The position numbers and the translations under genes were made by a program. The notes below the pieces were generated by a model, which saw only the letters and a program-made list of their open reading frames with translations, searched no databases and was not told the DNA's origin. 64,000 nt of DNA, taken from assembly GCA_951799445.1 (NCBI GenBank), contig OX637296.1, forward strand, positions 10,354,001 through 10,418,000. Reading direction: 5' to 3'. Every line of letters begins with the position of its first letter. Position 1 is the stretch's first letter. Below, piece by piece: positions 1-12,564 of the stretch. The DNA is from Pseudisothecium myosuroides. Taxonomy: Eukaryota > Streptophyta > Bryopsida > Hypnales > Lembophyllaceae.

Positions 1-1
1 T

Positions 2-261
2 CATTGCCAAGTGTTTTCAGAACACCCACCGAAGTTGCCAATTGATAACAACGGCAAAATTCTGGAACCCCAAAGCGCCCTTGGGAATTGGTATGCACAA
101 CAAGTATTCACGCTCAAGCAGAGCAAGCAAAATGCGCAAAACTCGACCTCCCACTCCCCGTGACTCTCCAAACCGTTAAAGTATAGCAACTGCCTACGCA
201 TCTGCAACAAGTGCCTCCGGTGGATCTGGCCATGAATCAACAGCTCGCACTGCATTTCTAG
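2..261 (+). pseudogene. Decayed Ty3/Gypsy integrase C-terminus / chromodomain-like fragment
   Basis: No intact gene. Frame 2 from base 2 reads a stretch with PPKLPIDNNGKI followed by LEPQSAL, which resembles the segment of plant Ty3/Gypsy polyproteins between integrase and chromodomain (family pattern LP..D..GKI..EP..VL). After a stop near base 163 the similarity resumes in frame 1 (about 202-261) with VPPVDLAMNQQLALHF, which fits the PPEDATWE..... motif of the chromodomain-like tail. The frame change and stops make it a pseudogene, and the window edge cuts off whatever lay upstream. The match is from memory of the family pattern only. Confidence 0.35.
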
Positions 262-263
262 TT

Positions 264-1238
264 GCAGGAGCCATGGCCATCCTTCCAGAGACATGCTTGC
301 CACAATCATTGCGCCACATTCCAAGTGCCTCGAAATCCCCTAGTCAACAGAAAATCACCACAAAGGTAGGCGCACCACCTCCACTCTCTCTCCCACTACA
401 ATGCTGCTTTTGATTGAAACCCATGTCTTCTACTCCCTTGTGCAATTATCCTTTAAGCCGCACTCATTCCTATACCTCTTTTGCTGACCCAAACAACACA
501 ATCCTTCTGGAGTGTGGCATACAAATCCCGCATTTGCACAAGATACAGTCGGATCAAGGAGAAGGATTACGCCCCCACAAGCTGCACTAGCATCTTCCCT
601 CCTTGATTTCGCCATTGAATCCTGCTCAGCTCCAACATACTCAAGCACTCAGCATTGCGGCCTTGGATACCCCGTAACCTCGAAGTGGAGGAGCGTCATT
701 TACATGGCCATTGGGCCTCGCCTGACATCCAACATGCCAAGGAAGCTTGTCCACCTCGGCGGTCGTTGTTGAGAACCATTTCACGTCAAAAGAACCATGT
801 CTACACTTGCCGACTGGCTTTGTCACACATATCCTTTGCATTGGATGTATATTTCTTTTTGACCCAGAGCATGTGTAAAGCCAGCCAATTCATGTTTGGA
901 TGATCACAGCGGCCGTGTTACTGCATGCATTTTTGTGTAATTGGGCTCGTTCTGACCGCATGAAGAAGCTATAGGTGCGTTATTCTTTAAGTTTTTCCAA
1001 ATAAGATGCACTGCGCTTGCCATCTTCAAAAAAGTCACAAAATCGACCAGAAATAGGTCGACCGGTCACTAAAAGGTTAAGGACCAAAATCTCCTCGGGT
1101 GACCTCAAATTTTGGGGTTAATTAGAGGGTTCAAGTAGAAGTAGGTTAAAGATTGAAGAGAAAACCAAACCGCTAATAGCTCTAAGATGAAATTGAAATA
1201 CACTAGTCTCAATGATGAGATTGTTCTAGCAAAAGATC
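264..1238. other. Unassigned stretch, no supported gene
   Basis: The part from about 480 to 800 is richer in G and C than its surroundings and is open on both strands for 60-90 codons, but none of those frames starts with ATG in a convincing context and I recognise no protein. It may be the remainder of the retrotransposon suggested by the fragment at the left edge. The rest is AT-rich and featureless. Confidence 0.3.
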
Positions 1239-1242
1239 TTAA

Positions 1243-2165
1243 CCCCTAAAGGACCGAGGCCTTTTTTCTGCGAAAAAACACTCAAAACTACCATTTCTAT
1301 AGCAAAGAGTTAAAAAAATCTAAACTATTTTTTTTCACATCTAACTAAAGGATCTCACATCTAACTAGTATAAAAAAGTGTGGAAAAAATTTCAGAATTT
1401 TTGACCGTGTAGATTGCAAGATATTAGCAATTGAAGTGGCAAAAGTCCTTTTGGGGCCCTGTAAAAGACCGGGCAACTGCACTTCACAAGGTCAGATTAT
1501 TATGAAAAAAATTCCAAAATGGTTGTGCTTCTTTGGATTAATTTTCCAGGGCAAGTTGGTTACATGCTTGAAAATTTTCAGATCATTTGGAATTGTACAA
1601 CATATAGGAAAAATAAAGTAAGTAGAAAGAAGTAGAGAATGGCTTAAAACACTAAATTATTAAGAAGTTAATTATGGAATTGAAAAATGCCAATCCCAAT
1701 GGTTGCAAAGTTGTAATAAGCAATCTACATCCTAAATTTTTTTTTTTTTTTTTAAACATTGAAATTGACTGAAATGAACAACTTCAAAGTTTATTTTAGA
1801 CGGTAGACAATCTATAACTGCTCACAAACGAAAAATCCTCATAACGTTTGACTCATTGATCAAAATGGAATGATACAAAGCTTTCCACATATATATAAAT
1901 CTAATAAACCAATTTCAAATTTTTATTTTTGAAAAAATTGATTTTTTTTTATCTGCCCGGACTGCCCGAATTGAGAAACAAATTACATATCATGCAATAA
2001 CTTTTGACTTGTATTTTCAAATGTCATGAAATTTTGTGCATATGAAAGATATTCTTCGTCCCCACCTTCTATAAAAATTTCAGCCCAAAATATGCAAATC
2101 TCCAGTCACACATACCTGCCCAAAATTTCTATATTGCCAAAAAATGCATGTTGATCCTTTAGGGG
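1243..2165. mobile_element. TTAA-flanked terminal-inverted-repeat element, 923 bp
   Basis: It begins CCCCTAAAGGACC and ends with GATCCTTTAGGGG, a perfect inverted match over the outer ten bases. TTAA lies immediately outside both ends (1239-1242 and 2166-2169). A TTAA duplication and CCC..GGG ends are the signature of the piggyBac superfamily. No transposase frame is present, so it would be non-autonomous. Internal sequence (gactcattgatcaaaatgga near 1850) is shared with the elements at 2235 and 50221. Confidence 0.85.
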
Positions 2166-2234
2166 TTAACCTCGTGAATCTTTAAAAACTATAAAAAATA
2201 AATGCAGAAGTGAATCCTACAAGTTATATTTTAA

Positions 2235-2833
2235 CCCCTAAAGTTCCACAACTATGTTTTCACCAAAAACACTCTAAAATTGCCATTTCTAACACAAGTA
2301 CCAAATTTTTGAAAAAGAACTTTTTCTGAAAAATTTAATCATAGGATCTTCTAGTATTCCGACTTGAAAAAACATGTGGTAAAAATTTCAGAAATTTTCA
2401 CTATGTGGATTGCAAGATAAAAGCATTCAAATTCATTGAAATCATTTTTTTGGACTTCAAAGTTTATTTTAGAAAAGGAAATCCATAATTGTCCGCAAAC
2501 AAAAACTCCTCATAACTTTTGACTCATTGATCAAAATGGAATAATTCAAAGCTTTCCACACATACATAGAAAATCAATTTCAAATTTTTGTTTTTGAAAA
2601 AAGTGATTTTTTCTTATTTGTAGCCCGGATTGCTCGAGTTGAGAAACAAACAACATATTTGGCCATAACTTTTGACTTATATTTCCAAATGTCATGAAAT
2701 TTAGTACATATGAAAGATATTCCTCGTCCCTACCTTCTATAATAATTTCAGCCTAAAATATGCAAATCTCCAGTCACACGTACTTGCCCAAAATTTCTAT
2801 GTTGCCAAAAAGAGCAGACTGGTCCTTTAGGGG
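2235..2833. mobile_element. TTAA-flanked terminal-inverted-repeat element, 599 bp
   Basis: Same family as the 923-bp element only 65 bp to its left and in the same orientation: ends CCCCTAAAG and CCTTTAGGGG, with TTAA at 2231-2234 and 2834-2837. It lacks about 320 bp of the longer member, so it is an internal-deletion derivative. No coding capacity. Confidence 0.85.
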
Positions 2834-2837
2834 TTAA

Positions 2838-5800
2838 AAAAGATGTTCTAAGTGTCCAAAAAACAAGATCAATGGTATGATATGGGTATCCTTTCCCAGA
2901 CTCTCCGGACTTTAGAAAAATATCCTTCTAGAAATGAAAAAAATATTGGAAAATTACAAAAATTACATGATGTTATAAACATTATATTGGTATACAACAA
3001 TTATGTGTTATATCTAGGTCAAATTTAGAAACTGAATTTTTTCTAATTTATCATATTCAGCACCTGGTCACATTAGAATAATGAAATTATTATGTATTTA
3101 AGGTTTTCGATTCCAAAGAAATAGTTGTGCACCTTATTCAGTTTATATTTATGTATATCATTTGTTGTTAGGATGAAGATGTTGTTAAATCATAGTCTTT
3201 TTAAACTATGTGAAAATATGTGATCTTTGAAGGTTCTCATAAATTAGGAAATATATCAATTCATCTAATTAAGAATTAAAATTAAATATGGATATGATTT
3301 TTAGCTAGATTTCATATTTATGAACTACTTTGCTATAAATTGGTATTCCGGATTGTTCCTTTTGTCTCAAATGTGGACTTGGGACAATATTCCTTTTGAG
3401 GAACAAAGGAATAAAAACAAATACCAAAATTGTTCAAATTTTCTTGTTCAATAGTATTTTGGATGGAGTATATAATTCTTATATGGATTTGTCATTAAAT
3501 TCATGTAAAGTGAAAAAATATAATTTCTAGAACACATTAAATGAGTTTTAAACATTAGAAGAAATTTGGGGTTAGGAAGAGGCCCTTTGGATGTTGCTGC
3601 GGGCAAGGCAGCAGTACAGTGCCCGTGCTTAAATACCAGTTTAGGCGGTTGTTACCAATGGTGCCACGCTTGCTACCAGCAAGAGCAAGGAGGAATGTGG
3701 CCAATAAATGGTCATCTGTGTGTCCATCAATGTGATGTACGTGGGAATAGAGCCATTGTACATTGGAGTGCTTGAAATTAAAAAAGACCAAAATAATGGA
3801 CACCATGTACTATGACACTTGAGTAAATGTATCCAAAGCCACCGGTAGCTCAATATTTTAATGTGCCATTTGTATATTTTATGTAGCTATGGTACTTGAA
3901 GGAGAGTGCTATCAACAGGAATAGTGACATAATGCGGGATATAATAGATGTACAACCAAAACAACAATAAAAAAGGCCCATATGGCGTTCAACAAATCAC
4001 AACACTCATCATACTCAAGACACCCCCCACTACAAATTTTGACATTTCTTGCCACTATGTAATTCTAGCAAGCAACCATCAACAATATTCAATCCTTTGA
4101 CAATAAGAGCAAGTATATACGTGGACAGCATGCCCAACCAAAAAGTCAACTCATGGCCTCTGCCCGCAAGCCCCTTGCAGAGGGACTCTCCTTGACCCCA
4201 AATTGCTTTTAACAATGACAGTAATTTTGTAGGACAATGTTTTTGGATTTCTTTTAAACATTGTCCATAACTTTCATATCACTAGTCCAAATGGAATAAA
4301 TAAAAGCTTCCCATGTAGATATGTAACAATATAATCTTTGAGAAAAAAATTTAAGTTTCCATAGAGTTTTTTTCTAGCCATTGAACTAATATTTGGGCTT
4401 ATTGTGCCATAACTTTTGCTCTTGGGCACTGATTGAAAGAAAATTATATTCTCCAAAAGCTAATGTATTTTTGTATCTTCACAATAAGTTTTAGAAAATC
4501 TCAACAAATATTAAGATTATACGAGTGTACCCAAAATCCATTTTGTCTCAAGGTTATTGGAATTCTAATGATTAAGCATAAGCAAAATACAGTGCATTTT
4601 GAGAATATGTTCCAAAATGTTGTTCACTTTGGACAACATTTAAAAGAAATAATGAATTCCAACTCTGGATTCACATTCACGGTGGGAGCACCAATAACCA
4701 ACTGTTTAGAAAATTCAACAAAGTTGGAGGCATTGTTTGCTAGAAAAAATATTTTAGCAGTATTGGCAAATGAAAATCATGAATTTTAAATTAAAAAATT
4801 AAAATTATTGGATAAGGCATCTATTTTTTGTGAATTTTCAAAGTAGAACTTTGTAGGGCATCCCAAACCGCACTTTAGTTAAGCTACCTAGATTTTGACA
4901 TGGTAATCTAAAAAAATTAGCAAGCACCAACCACAATTAAGCATTGGCACGATTTCGAGGTACTTTTGGGGAGACTTAAAAGGGAGTCTACATTAAAAGA
5001 ATGGAGACATGAATGGAAAGTGGTGCTTCTACCTTCTTCTTCTTTTTTTGGTGAGAAACGGTGACCATTGCACTAAAAAACACAAGAAAAAGAACATATA
5101 ATTCAGCTAAGGAGGCCGTTGAAGCCTTGGAGAGAGGCTAGGAGTAAGGTGCCACCTCAGGCAATGTAAGTTGCCGGAGCAAAGAACTTCGTTCTTGCAC
5201 CATGTCTCTTGGAACTCCTGGTTAACCTTTAATTGCCTGAGTGACCATATATGGTCAATCTGAAATTTCAGGCTCATTTTGGTATGGGCAGTTAAATTTA
5301 TTTGACCGTTTAAAAAAAAAATTCAGGCAGTATTTAGAATTTACTATTAAAAACTTTCATTTTTCACTGCAAAAGGTAAACATTTGATTTTTGAGAGGTC
5401 TTCAAAGCCATATATGTCCATTAGTGGAAGAGTAGAGCTTCCTAATTTTACTTCATTTCCCAACTTTTGCCAATTTCACTTGATTTGAGATCTAAAAACT
5501 TGTACTTATCCATTTGCTTTGAAATTGGTCCCAATGGAAAGAGTAAAGTGTTTTCATGATTTTCACCATTGAAAATTTAAACATGCAAGTGTTGATTTGG
5601 AGTTATTTGCGATTTATACTTATAAAAAAAATTGCATTATTTTCACCAATTGCAAGGTGGATTGTATAATAAGTTTGATAGCTTTTCATGTAAAATTAAG
5701 TTTTTTGAAAGTACATTTTAGTGTGCTAAAATTATTTGTAGTCGTTCATGTCACTTCTCATCCCAAAAAACTTTTATATGCAAATTTCTAAAACATTGTG

Positions 5801-6006
5801 GAAAGGACAGCATACCAAAAATAGAAAGCATACATTTCTCTTGTTATAATCTCACAACTCCTATGCAATTTTGCACTCAAAATTGATATGCATACTAATA
5901 ATCAAGCTCTTTAAACATCTATACGGTTACAATTTGCTTCATTGGGGTTAACTATAAGGCCATGCTCTTTTTTCATAGTCAAAATGCACTTGAAAAGGCT
6001 TGGGCA
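2838..6006. other. AT-rich intergenic DNA, no gene seen
   Basis: No convincing coding sequence. The frame at 4433-4789 starts with TTG and has no recognisable content. Around 4240-4440 there is sequence resembling the inside of the TTAA family (attempted match: cataactttcatatcactagt followed by aagcttcc), probably an old relic. A short GC-richer patch at 3560-3740 and another at 5110-5220 are unassigned. Confidence 0.4.
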
Positions 6007-6018
6007 TTTAGGGGTTAA
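6007..6018. mobile_element. Solitary right end of the TTAA family
   Basis: The string TTTAGGGG followed by TTAA matches the right terminus of the TTAA-flanked elements, but I find no matching left end upstream within the expected length. It may be a truncated copy or chance. Confidence 0.3.
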
Positions 6019-6289
6019 GAGCAATCTGTCTATCTTCACTACATCCCTGGAAAAAAGAAAGCACGTGGTTCCTATGTGCCATGCCGGCATGAATGGTATC
6101 GCCCCAAGCCTGGGAGCAGATGCTCTGAAAGTGATGCTTCTACCTTACCGTAGCCTACGGTGACTTTTGGCACAAATTTGCCAAGTAATTATATTAAATT
6201 AGAAAGATTTGTTCCACAGTTCATAATTTAATAAATAATAATTGTGGCCGAAGCCTCAGTACACCTACTAAAAGTAAGCTAGCACTGAC

Positions 6290-6533
6290 AAATTCTTCAG
6301 TACTTTCAGATAACACTTCTGTCAGGAGTAATCAATTGAATGTGTCAATTATTTCCAACTTTGAAAATCTTCTCATTTACAAACAACTGTTTGTTTATTG
6401 ATCAGTTTCTATTCTATACACTTCGTACAAAATTTCCGCACATTAGAGCTCCGCGAAAATGGATGCACTCACGACTGATCAGAGGAAAACCATCAACTCC
6501 GAAAAAGAAATCTTTCTGACTCTAAGTCACTAA
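6290..6533 (-). pseudogene. Relic of an F-box gene downstream flank
   Basis: This stretch is paralogous to 57285-57540, which lies just beyond the 3' end of the split F-box/Kelch gene. Shared landmarks in the same order include ctacaaaattt/gtacaaaatttc, gagctccgc, aaaatggatg, gactgatcagaggaaa and aactccgaaaaa. The F-box coding body itself is absent: where it should follow, a 2316-bp transposon begins. The relic suggests an additional F-box locus once stood here. Confidence 0.5.
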
Positions 6534-8849
6534 GGCCCCGACCGCACCAAGAGCTAAGCCGTGGTTAAGGCCTTTAGCTAGCCCCTTAACTATGGCTAAG
6601 CAAAATGTCCCACCCGCACCAAATGGCTAAAGCTAGCTAAGCTTAGCCATGGCTAAGCACTTGATTGGATTCTTTAACCGGACCTTAGCCTATGGGCCAA
6701 ATTTAGCAACATTTGGGCAGCTTCTAAAATTTGCGTGCATGCGCACATCCCCGTGCCCCTTTCTTCATCTCTCTTCCGCCATCTTTCTACTTCGGGGTTT
6801 ATGATCTGCAATTTCTTGTTTTTTGAATGCGCACAAGGTTTTGGAACTTTGGAAGGCGCAAGATCGACAAGCGCAATGGTCGCCTTAGATACTGAGAAAC
6901 AAACGAATTAGGATTTAAGACACGAGTTGCGGTGTTACGGTGTTGCGAAATACAGCAATTGTTGCGTGATTCTTCTTTCCTGGTGATTGTCATGAGTTGA
7001 TGGCATGGAAGACCTGCAGAGTCTCTGTCCTTGGGCGAACATCGAATATTATTTGAAATTTTTACCACAGCTTCATGGACAGCTTTGGTGATCGGATTTA
7101 TCAGACTTTTCCCTGAAGTTACAGGCGAATATGACCCAAACGTTCAAGCAGATGGACATTATGATCAACGGCTGTCCCAGCACCCAGCTCTTCCATACGG
7201 TGCTCATCATCAGCACTGCCTTGTCGAACTTGCGTCAAGGAAGTCTTAAAGAAGGGCAATGCAAAGAGCCTTCCTCATTATGTAACGTCAGAGCCCCTTC
7301 TCACCAGAACATGAATATTATTCGGTGTTAGTATCTCGAGCCAGAGAACTCCGACAAGCAAATCAAGTGAACGTTCCTTAGAGAGAGGACAAGCTGAACA
7401 GACTGGTTCAAGTGACCTTAGTTTAGTCACACGCTCACGTCAATCGGTAGAATCAACCTGAATTATTGTTATGGCAGGCAGCTTTTACATCCTCATGAGA
7501 CGTTCGATGCCCCCAAAATCATGTTGAATATATCAACGGCTGCCATGTACACATGGGCCTCGTGATCTCGATCAATTTTGCTATACTACAATATCCCCAG
7601 TAATATACAACTAAAATGTAATTGAATGGTGCTCTTGGATTCTTTGGATACTATGCTCACTTCACCTGCAGTAGTCCCTTCGTGAATATCTTGTAGACTC
7701 GTTGATTGAAATACTAATCAAGAAGCATGCTTGCAGGCATCGGTTCAAGTCAGAGCATCATTTGCTCTCCGTTTCAAAAAGGCATGATGCAAGTTTTCAC
7801 TTCCCAAAATGCACTGCACCATTCTTTACATCCATCCTCTTCTTGGCAAAACTACAATGCTCTATAGAACTACAATGCTCTATTAAATTCCCCCAAATCA
7901 TCTCATCTCTCAAGCAGTCCAGATATCGAAAATGTATATGCTAACAGTAAGTTACTCTTGCCATCATCTCACTGAGAGCATACCATTCCTGATTCTCGAT
8001 CATGTCGTCAGTCATAGCGAAAGCTCTGAGCTCATGAATATGCATCGTCAAGCTTTACCTGAATTTAGAAATTTTATATTGATCAATCTAGCAGTAAACA
8101 CACAGTCGAGATTTCATAGACTATTCAAAAATGAATACAATAATAGCTTGATGAACACAACAGAACATGTGCAGAAGATCATTGCCAAAATCCTAATCAC
8201 CTCAATTCACTCCCTAGTCTGAAAATTCACAGCATTCACACAACGTAGTCCGGCATTCGTTACACTTGCCTAAGGCTTCACGATCGTCCACTGCAACTGA
8301 ATAGACTCTCAGTACGGAGGAGTTGATGAAGATGAAGAGCTCTGGCCTTTCCAGAAACCAGAGCTAGCGGTGACCAATGGAAATTCAAAGTGGTGTCATC
8401 GTCGGTGCAGGTACAAACTCCAATTAAAGGACTGTGCATGCATCTGAACGCAAGGTGGAATCGCATGAATCGAAGCTGATGATCAGCAAGCGTCTGAACG
8501 TGAGGATGAAATCAGAGTGGCAAACGAGGCTAGGTCGCATGAAGATAATGTTGATCAACAAGCCTCCGATTGCAAGGATGCAACTAGAGTGGCAGTTGAT
8601 AGAGAGGAATTGCTGAAAGCTGATTTCGATCCGCAAGCCGATGGTTGCAGGAACCTTTTAAACGTCACATGTCGCGTTTTGAGCTTCACCACTTTCCTGC
8701 CGTTGGGCAGCCCGCGACAACAAATAGCGTAGCTATAAATCTTAGCTATAACTAAGCTAGCGTAGCTTTTTTTGGTGCGGCTGGGCCAGGGCTAAGCTTA
8801 GCCATGGCTAACTAAAGCCATAGCTATAGCCATGGGTGCGGCCGGGGCC
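6534..8849. mobile_element. PIF/Harbinger-like element, 2316 bp
   Basis: Ends GGCCCCGACCGCACC and GGTGCGGCCGGGGCC are inverted with one mismatch, and TAA lies directly outside both (6531-6533, 8850-8852). A 3-bp TWA duplication with GG..CC ends is typical of PIF/Harbinger. Both subterminal regions are packed with TTAGCT/AGCTAA words and each holds the palindrome TTAGCCATGGCTAA (6643-6656 and 8798-8811), likely protein-binding repeats. A second CCGCACC occurs inside the left end (6614) with GGTGCGG inside the right end. No transposase is recognisable. Frame 8469-8732 reads hydrophilic, charged sequence and could be a decayed coding remnant. Confidence 0.75.
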
Positions 8850-8954
8850 TAAGTTAATAAAACGTTGTCAGGAAGTATTGATTGCCGGTCCCAACTTAAC
8901 AGTATGAACCACATACGAACATGATGACCCTCCCTAATGTAATAACCTCTCTAA

Positions 8955-9719
8955 GGGTATGTTCACACTTGCTGTTAGTTAAAATTTCAGTGTCATTACA
9001 GAGGGGGTTGTTAGACACAATGTCCCACTGAGCCTCTTTCGGGGGCAGGGCTGGGATGCGGGCAGATCAGGGGCTGCTCCACAGCCCTCTGAGGACCCCA
9101 CAATCTGCTTTTAATTTTGGTTTATAACTGATTTTTCCAACAAAGTAGAATAGAATGAACTAGTACACAAGATTTTCAATAAGAAAATTGAACCAATGAT
9201 GTGGATCTTGTGACACATATTTCATTCTTGTCACATATTCATTTACATCTTGTAGCCAATTTTGTGTTGAAGTGGGAGAGGAGAGAAGCTCTTTATACTA
9301 GTGGAATAGTGGTGGGTGAAACAAACCATGTGGGATATGTGAATTAGGACAAAAAAGAGCTCCTCCACTCATGGTTAAGTGGAAACGCAGGAATTGTGAT
9401 AAAAGTCAAATTTCAAACCTCATTTAGACATAGTAGACTATATTTTTCAAAAAAATTTCAAACCAAGAAAAGTTGGGGAATCAAGTACACTTTTATCTCC
9501 AAAAATCCGTTTGAGATTTCAATACTCCACCTAAAACTTTTGAACAAATTTCAAAGGAGGTGTTTGAAAATGTCCAAAAAAATGTCCCTTCCACCCCACC
9601 CCACCTCCTTTAGAATTTGTCTACAACTCTTACATGAGGCTTCAAAATCTCAAGCGGATTTTAGGGATAAATGTTAGCTTGCTTCTCCCACTTCTTCTAG
9701 TTCAATGTTTTTTTAAGGA
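8955..9719 (+). repeat. Left arm of the 765-bp inverted repeat
   Basis: Pairs with 11604-12368 in reverse complement. A few mismatches occur only in the outer 40 bases (acttgctg versus the arm partner aggtgttg); the rest I compared matched. The inner boundary is sharp at ttttttaagga. Confidence 0.9.
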
Positions 9720-11603
9720 GATTTTAGAGTACTGTACTGACTTCTACTAAAATCCTACAAGAGTTTGGTAGTTTCTTTATACAAACAATCTGCAGTTGCA
9801 TATTCAATCACATGTACACATAATTACTTTATGAGAATCTAAGTAGTAATGTTTTTATTGTCAACCCTCCATTGTAAATATTTGTTTCATATATATGTGT
9901 AATGCATAAATTTTGTCAACCACAACAAACTTTCATTCAAGCAATGAAAGAAATTGTACTTTTCAAGTACTTAAAAGTTATGTGTTTTTTAATTTATTTG
10001 ACAAATACTAATCATGAGAGATATTAAAATCTTGATATGAATATTTTCTAATCAAAAATTTGAACATCAAACAAAGTAAAAATGTTAGAAAGGTTGTACA
10101 ATGTTACATACTATTAATAGCACGTGTAGGTCTGGTTTGAATTGACTTTTGGCATTTGGGGAATAAATTCCATTTAATTTGCAGTAAGTTTAGAAAAAAT
10201 AAATGAATTTTTAAAACTAAGTAAATAAAAAATGTTTTCAAAATGTAAGCAATGATGAGTTCTAAAATTATATAGAATTGAGTACTCAGTTGGAAGAAAA
10301 TAACCGAGGACAATGGTGTTCAGTTCTATAAACATGTCCCTTCCAACCCCTCTTTGCAAATTCTCCACCACTAACATTGTACCATATTCAACACTTTTCA
10401 ATTTTGTTTATAGAAAATGAAGCCGTTCATAGTTACATCTCAAATTTTCCTCCTCCCTTGTTTCATTGTTATTTCAACATTTGGTGCATTACTGTACTTT
10501 TTCAAAGTAATTTTACAACTAAAAATCAGTCTAATGTTATTTGAAACACTGATGGAATATTTTACCATGTTTACCTAATGGTTAAATGTATAAAAAAAAG
10601 TTAAATTGTTTTAACAACATGTCATCAATGGACAATTAAATTTGAAATTAATACATATTTCATACCTTCTCATAAGAAGTTACATTTCTTGTAAAATACC
10701 GTCTATGTGATAAGAGCTCCGACATGCTTTGACGTCCTAGGATTATTGTGTGTACAATACTATCTTCATACAAACCTAGTAAATAAATAAATAACTATTT
10801 GCATCACATCCCAATATTCAAATCCAATATAATTAGCTTGAGAGAGGAAATAGTTTCCTTTTGCATTCTCAGGTAATTGGAATTTTGGATATTGACAAGT
10901 TTCTTTTATTATCATAAATCTATCAACAAGTGCTTGCAATATATGAAGGGCTGAACAATTGGCATAAGATATCCACCAACATTTTCAAAATCCCAATGTT
11001 GTTTTGATGTAGAATACCAACATGGATTGAAAGGTATGAATTGTAAAAGGGTGTCATTCCCCCATTAAAACCACAAAGAGCTCTCTGTTATAGAAGTTGG
11101 GAGCAATTTTACTGCAAAAAATTAAAATTTGACAACATTCTTGAACTAAAATTTAAACATTTCAACTTGAAAGCATGAGTCAATTAAAATAGAACAAGCA
11201 CTTACAAGCACATAATGAAGTGATTATTTTTTTTATTTTGAAGTCTTGAGAAACCCTTATAGAATATGATTTCAAAGAATTCAACCATGAATAATTGTTG
11301 ATTCAATATTCTACTCCACCATATTGAAAATGTTGAAACAATACCTTCGAATAATTGTCGATTCAATATTCCTACACCACCATATTTGAATTATTGAAAC
11401 AATACCTTTGATTTACAACATTGATTCAATATAACTTGGGACATTGCTGAGACAACCTTAATGGCTACTTTGTGTTTGTCATGTTGTTTCAATAATGATG
11501 AAATATTGATTTAAACTTCTTAAGAATTTGAGATGTAACTAAAAACACAAGAATAGTGTTCAACGTTGAATTTTAGACTTCATTTGGACGTAATATAATA
11601 GCT
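9720..11603. other. Loop of the foldback element, no gene
   Basis: AT-rich sequence with no coding frame that I can support. At 11289-11409 a roughly 60-bp unit starting gaataattgt.gattcaata is repeated twice in tandem. Confidence 0.6.
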
Positions 11604-12368
11604 TCCTTAAAAAAACATTGAACTAGAAGAAGTGGGAGAAGCAAGCTAACATTTATCCCTAAAATCCGCTTGAGATTTTGAAGCCTCATGTAAGAGTTGT
11701 AGACAAATTCTAAAGGAGGTGGGGTGGGGTGGAAGGGACATTTTTTTGGACATTTTCAAACACCTCCTTTGAAATTTGTTCAAAAGTTTTAGGTGGAGTA
11801 TTGAAATCTCAAACGGATTTTTGGAGATAAAAGTGTACTTGATTCCCCAACTTTTCTTGGTTTGAAATTTTTTTGAAAAATATAGTCTACTATGTCTAAA
11901 TGAGGTTTGAAATTTGACTTTTATCACAATTCCTGCGTTTCCACTTAACCATGAGTGGAGGAGCTCTTTTTTGTCCTAATTCACATATCCCACATGGTTT
12001 GTTTCACCCACCACTATTCCACTAGTATAAAGAGCTTCTCTCCTCTCCCACTTCAACACAAAATTGGCTACAAGATGTAAATGAATATGTGACAAGAATG
12101 AAATATGTGTCACAAGATCCACATCATTGGTTCAATTTTCTTATTGAAAATCTTGTGTACTAGTTCATTCTATTCTACTTTGTTGGAAAAATCAGTTATA
12201 AACCAAAATTAAAAGCAGATTGTGGGGTCCTCAGAGGGCTGTGGAGCAGCCCCTGATCTGCCCGCATCCCAGCCCTGCCCCCGAAAGAGGCTCAGTGGGA
12301 CATTGTGTCTAACAACCCCCTCTGTAATGACACTGAAATTTTAACTAACAACACCTGTGAACATACCC
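11604..12368 (-). repeat. Right arm of the 765-bp inverted repeat
   Basis: Reverse complement of 8955-9719. A transcript crossing the element could fold into a hairpin hundreds of base pairs long. Confidence 0.9.
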
Positions 12369-12564
12369 TAACTCAATGTGTCAGACCGGTCCCAACTCTA
12401 TCAACTTAGAGACGTTCTACTGTATATAAAGACCTTTAACGAAAGGGTAATGAAAACGTTCCTCCCGCGAGGTAGGGAAGGCGGTATATATTCCAATACA
12501 ATACTATGGCACAATTGGCACCTTTCACAACATAAATTTTTACTTACCCTCGATTTTAGACCTT

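Larger units (their letters stand above)
8955..12368. mobile_element. Harbinger-like foldback element, 3414 bp
   Basis: Outer ends GGGTATGTTCACA and TGTGAACATACCC, each bounded by TAA (8952-8954 and 12369-12371). The two 765-bp arms are inverted copies without a net length difference (positions sum to 21323 along their whole length), separated by a 1.88-kb AT-rich loop. The same 93-codon frame therefore appears on opposite strands at 9396 and 11646; it is a consequence of the repeat, not evidence for a gene. No transposase is present. Confidence 0.8.

Noticed and set aside
4433..4789. 118-codon plus-strand frame
   Set aside because: TTG start, low-complexity AT-rich composition, no recognisable motif.
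9396..9677. 93-codon frame, identical to one at 11646-11927 on the other strand
   Set aside because: Both lie in the arms of a foldback element; the identity is explained by the inverted repeat and there is no family resemblance.
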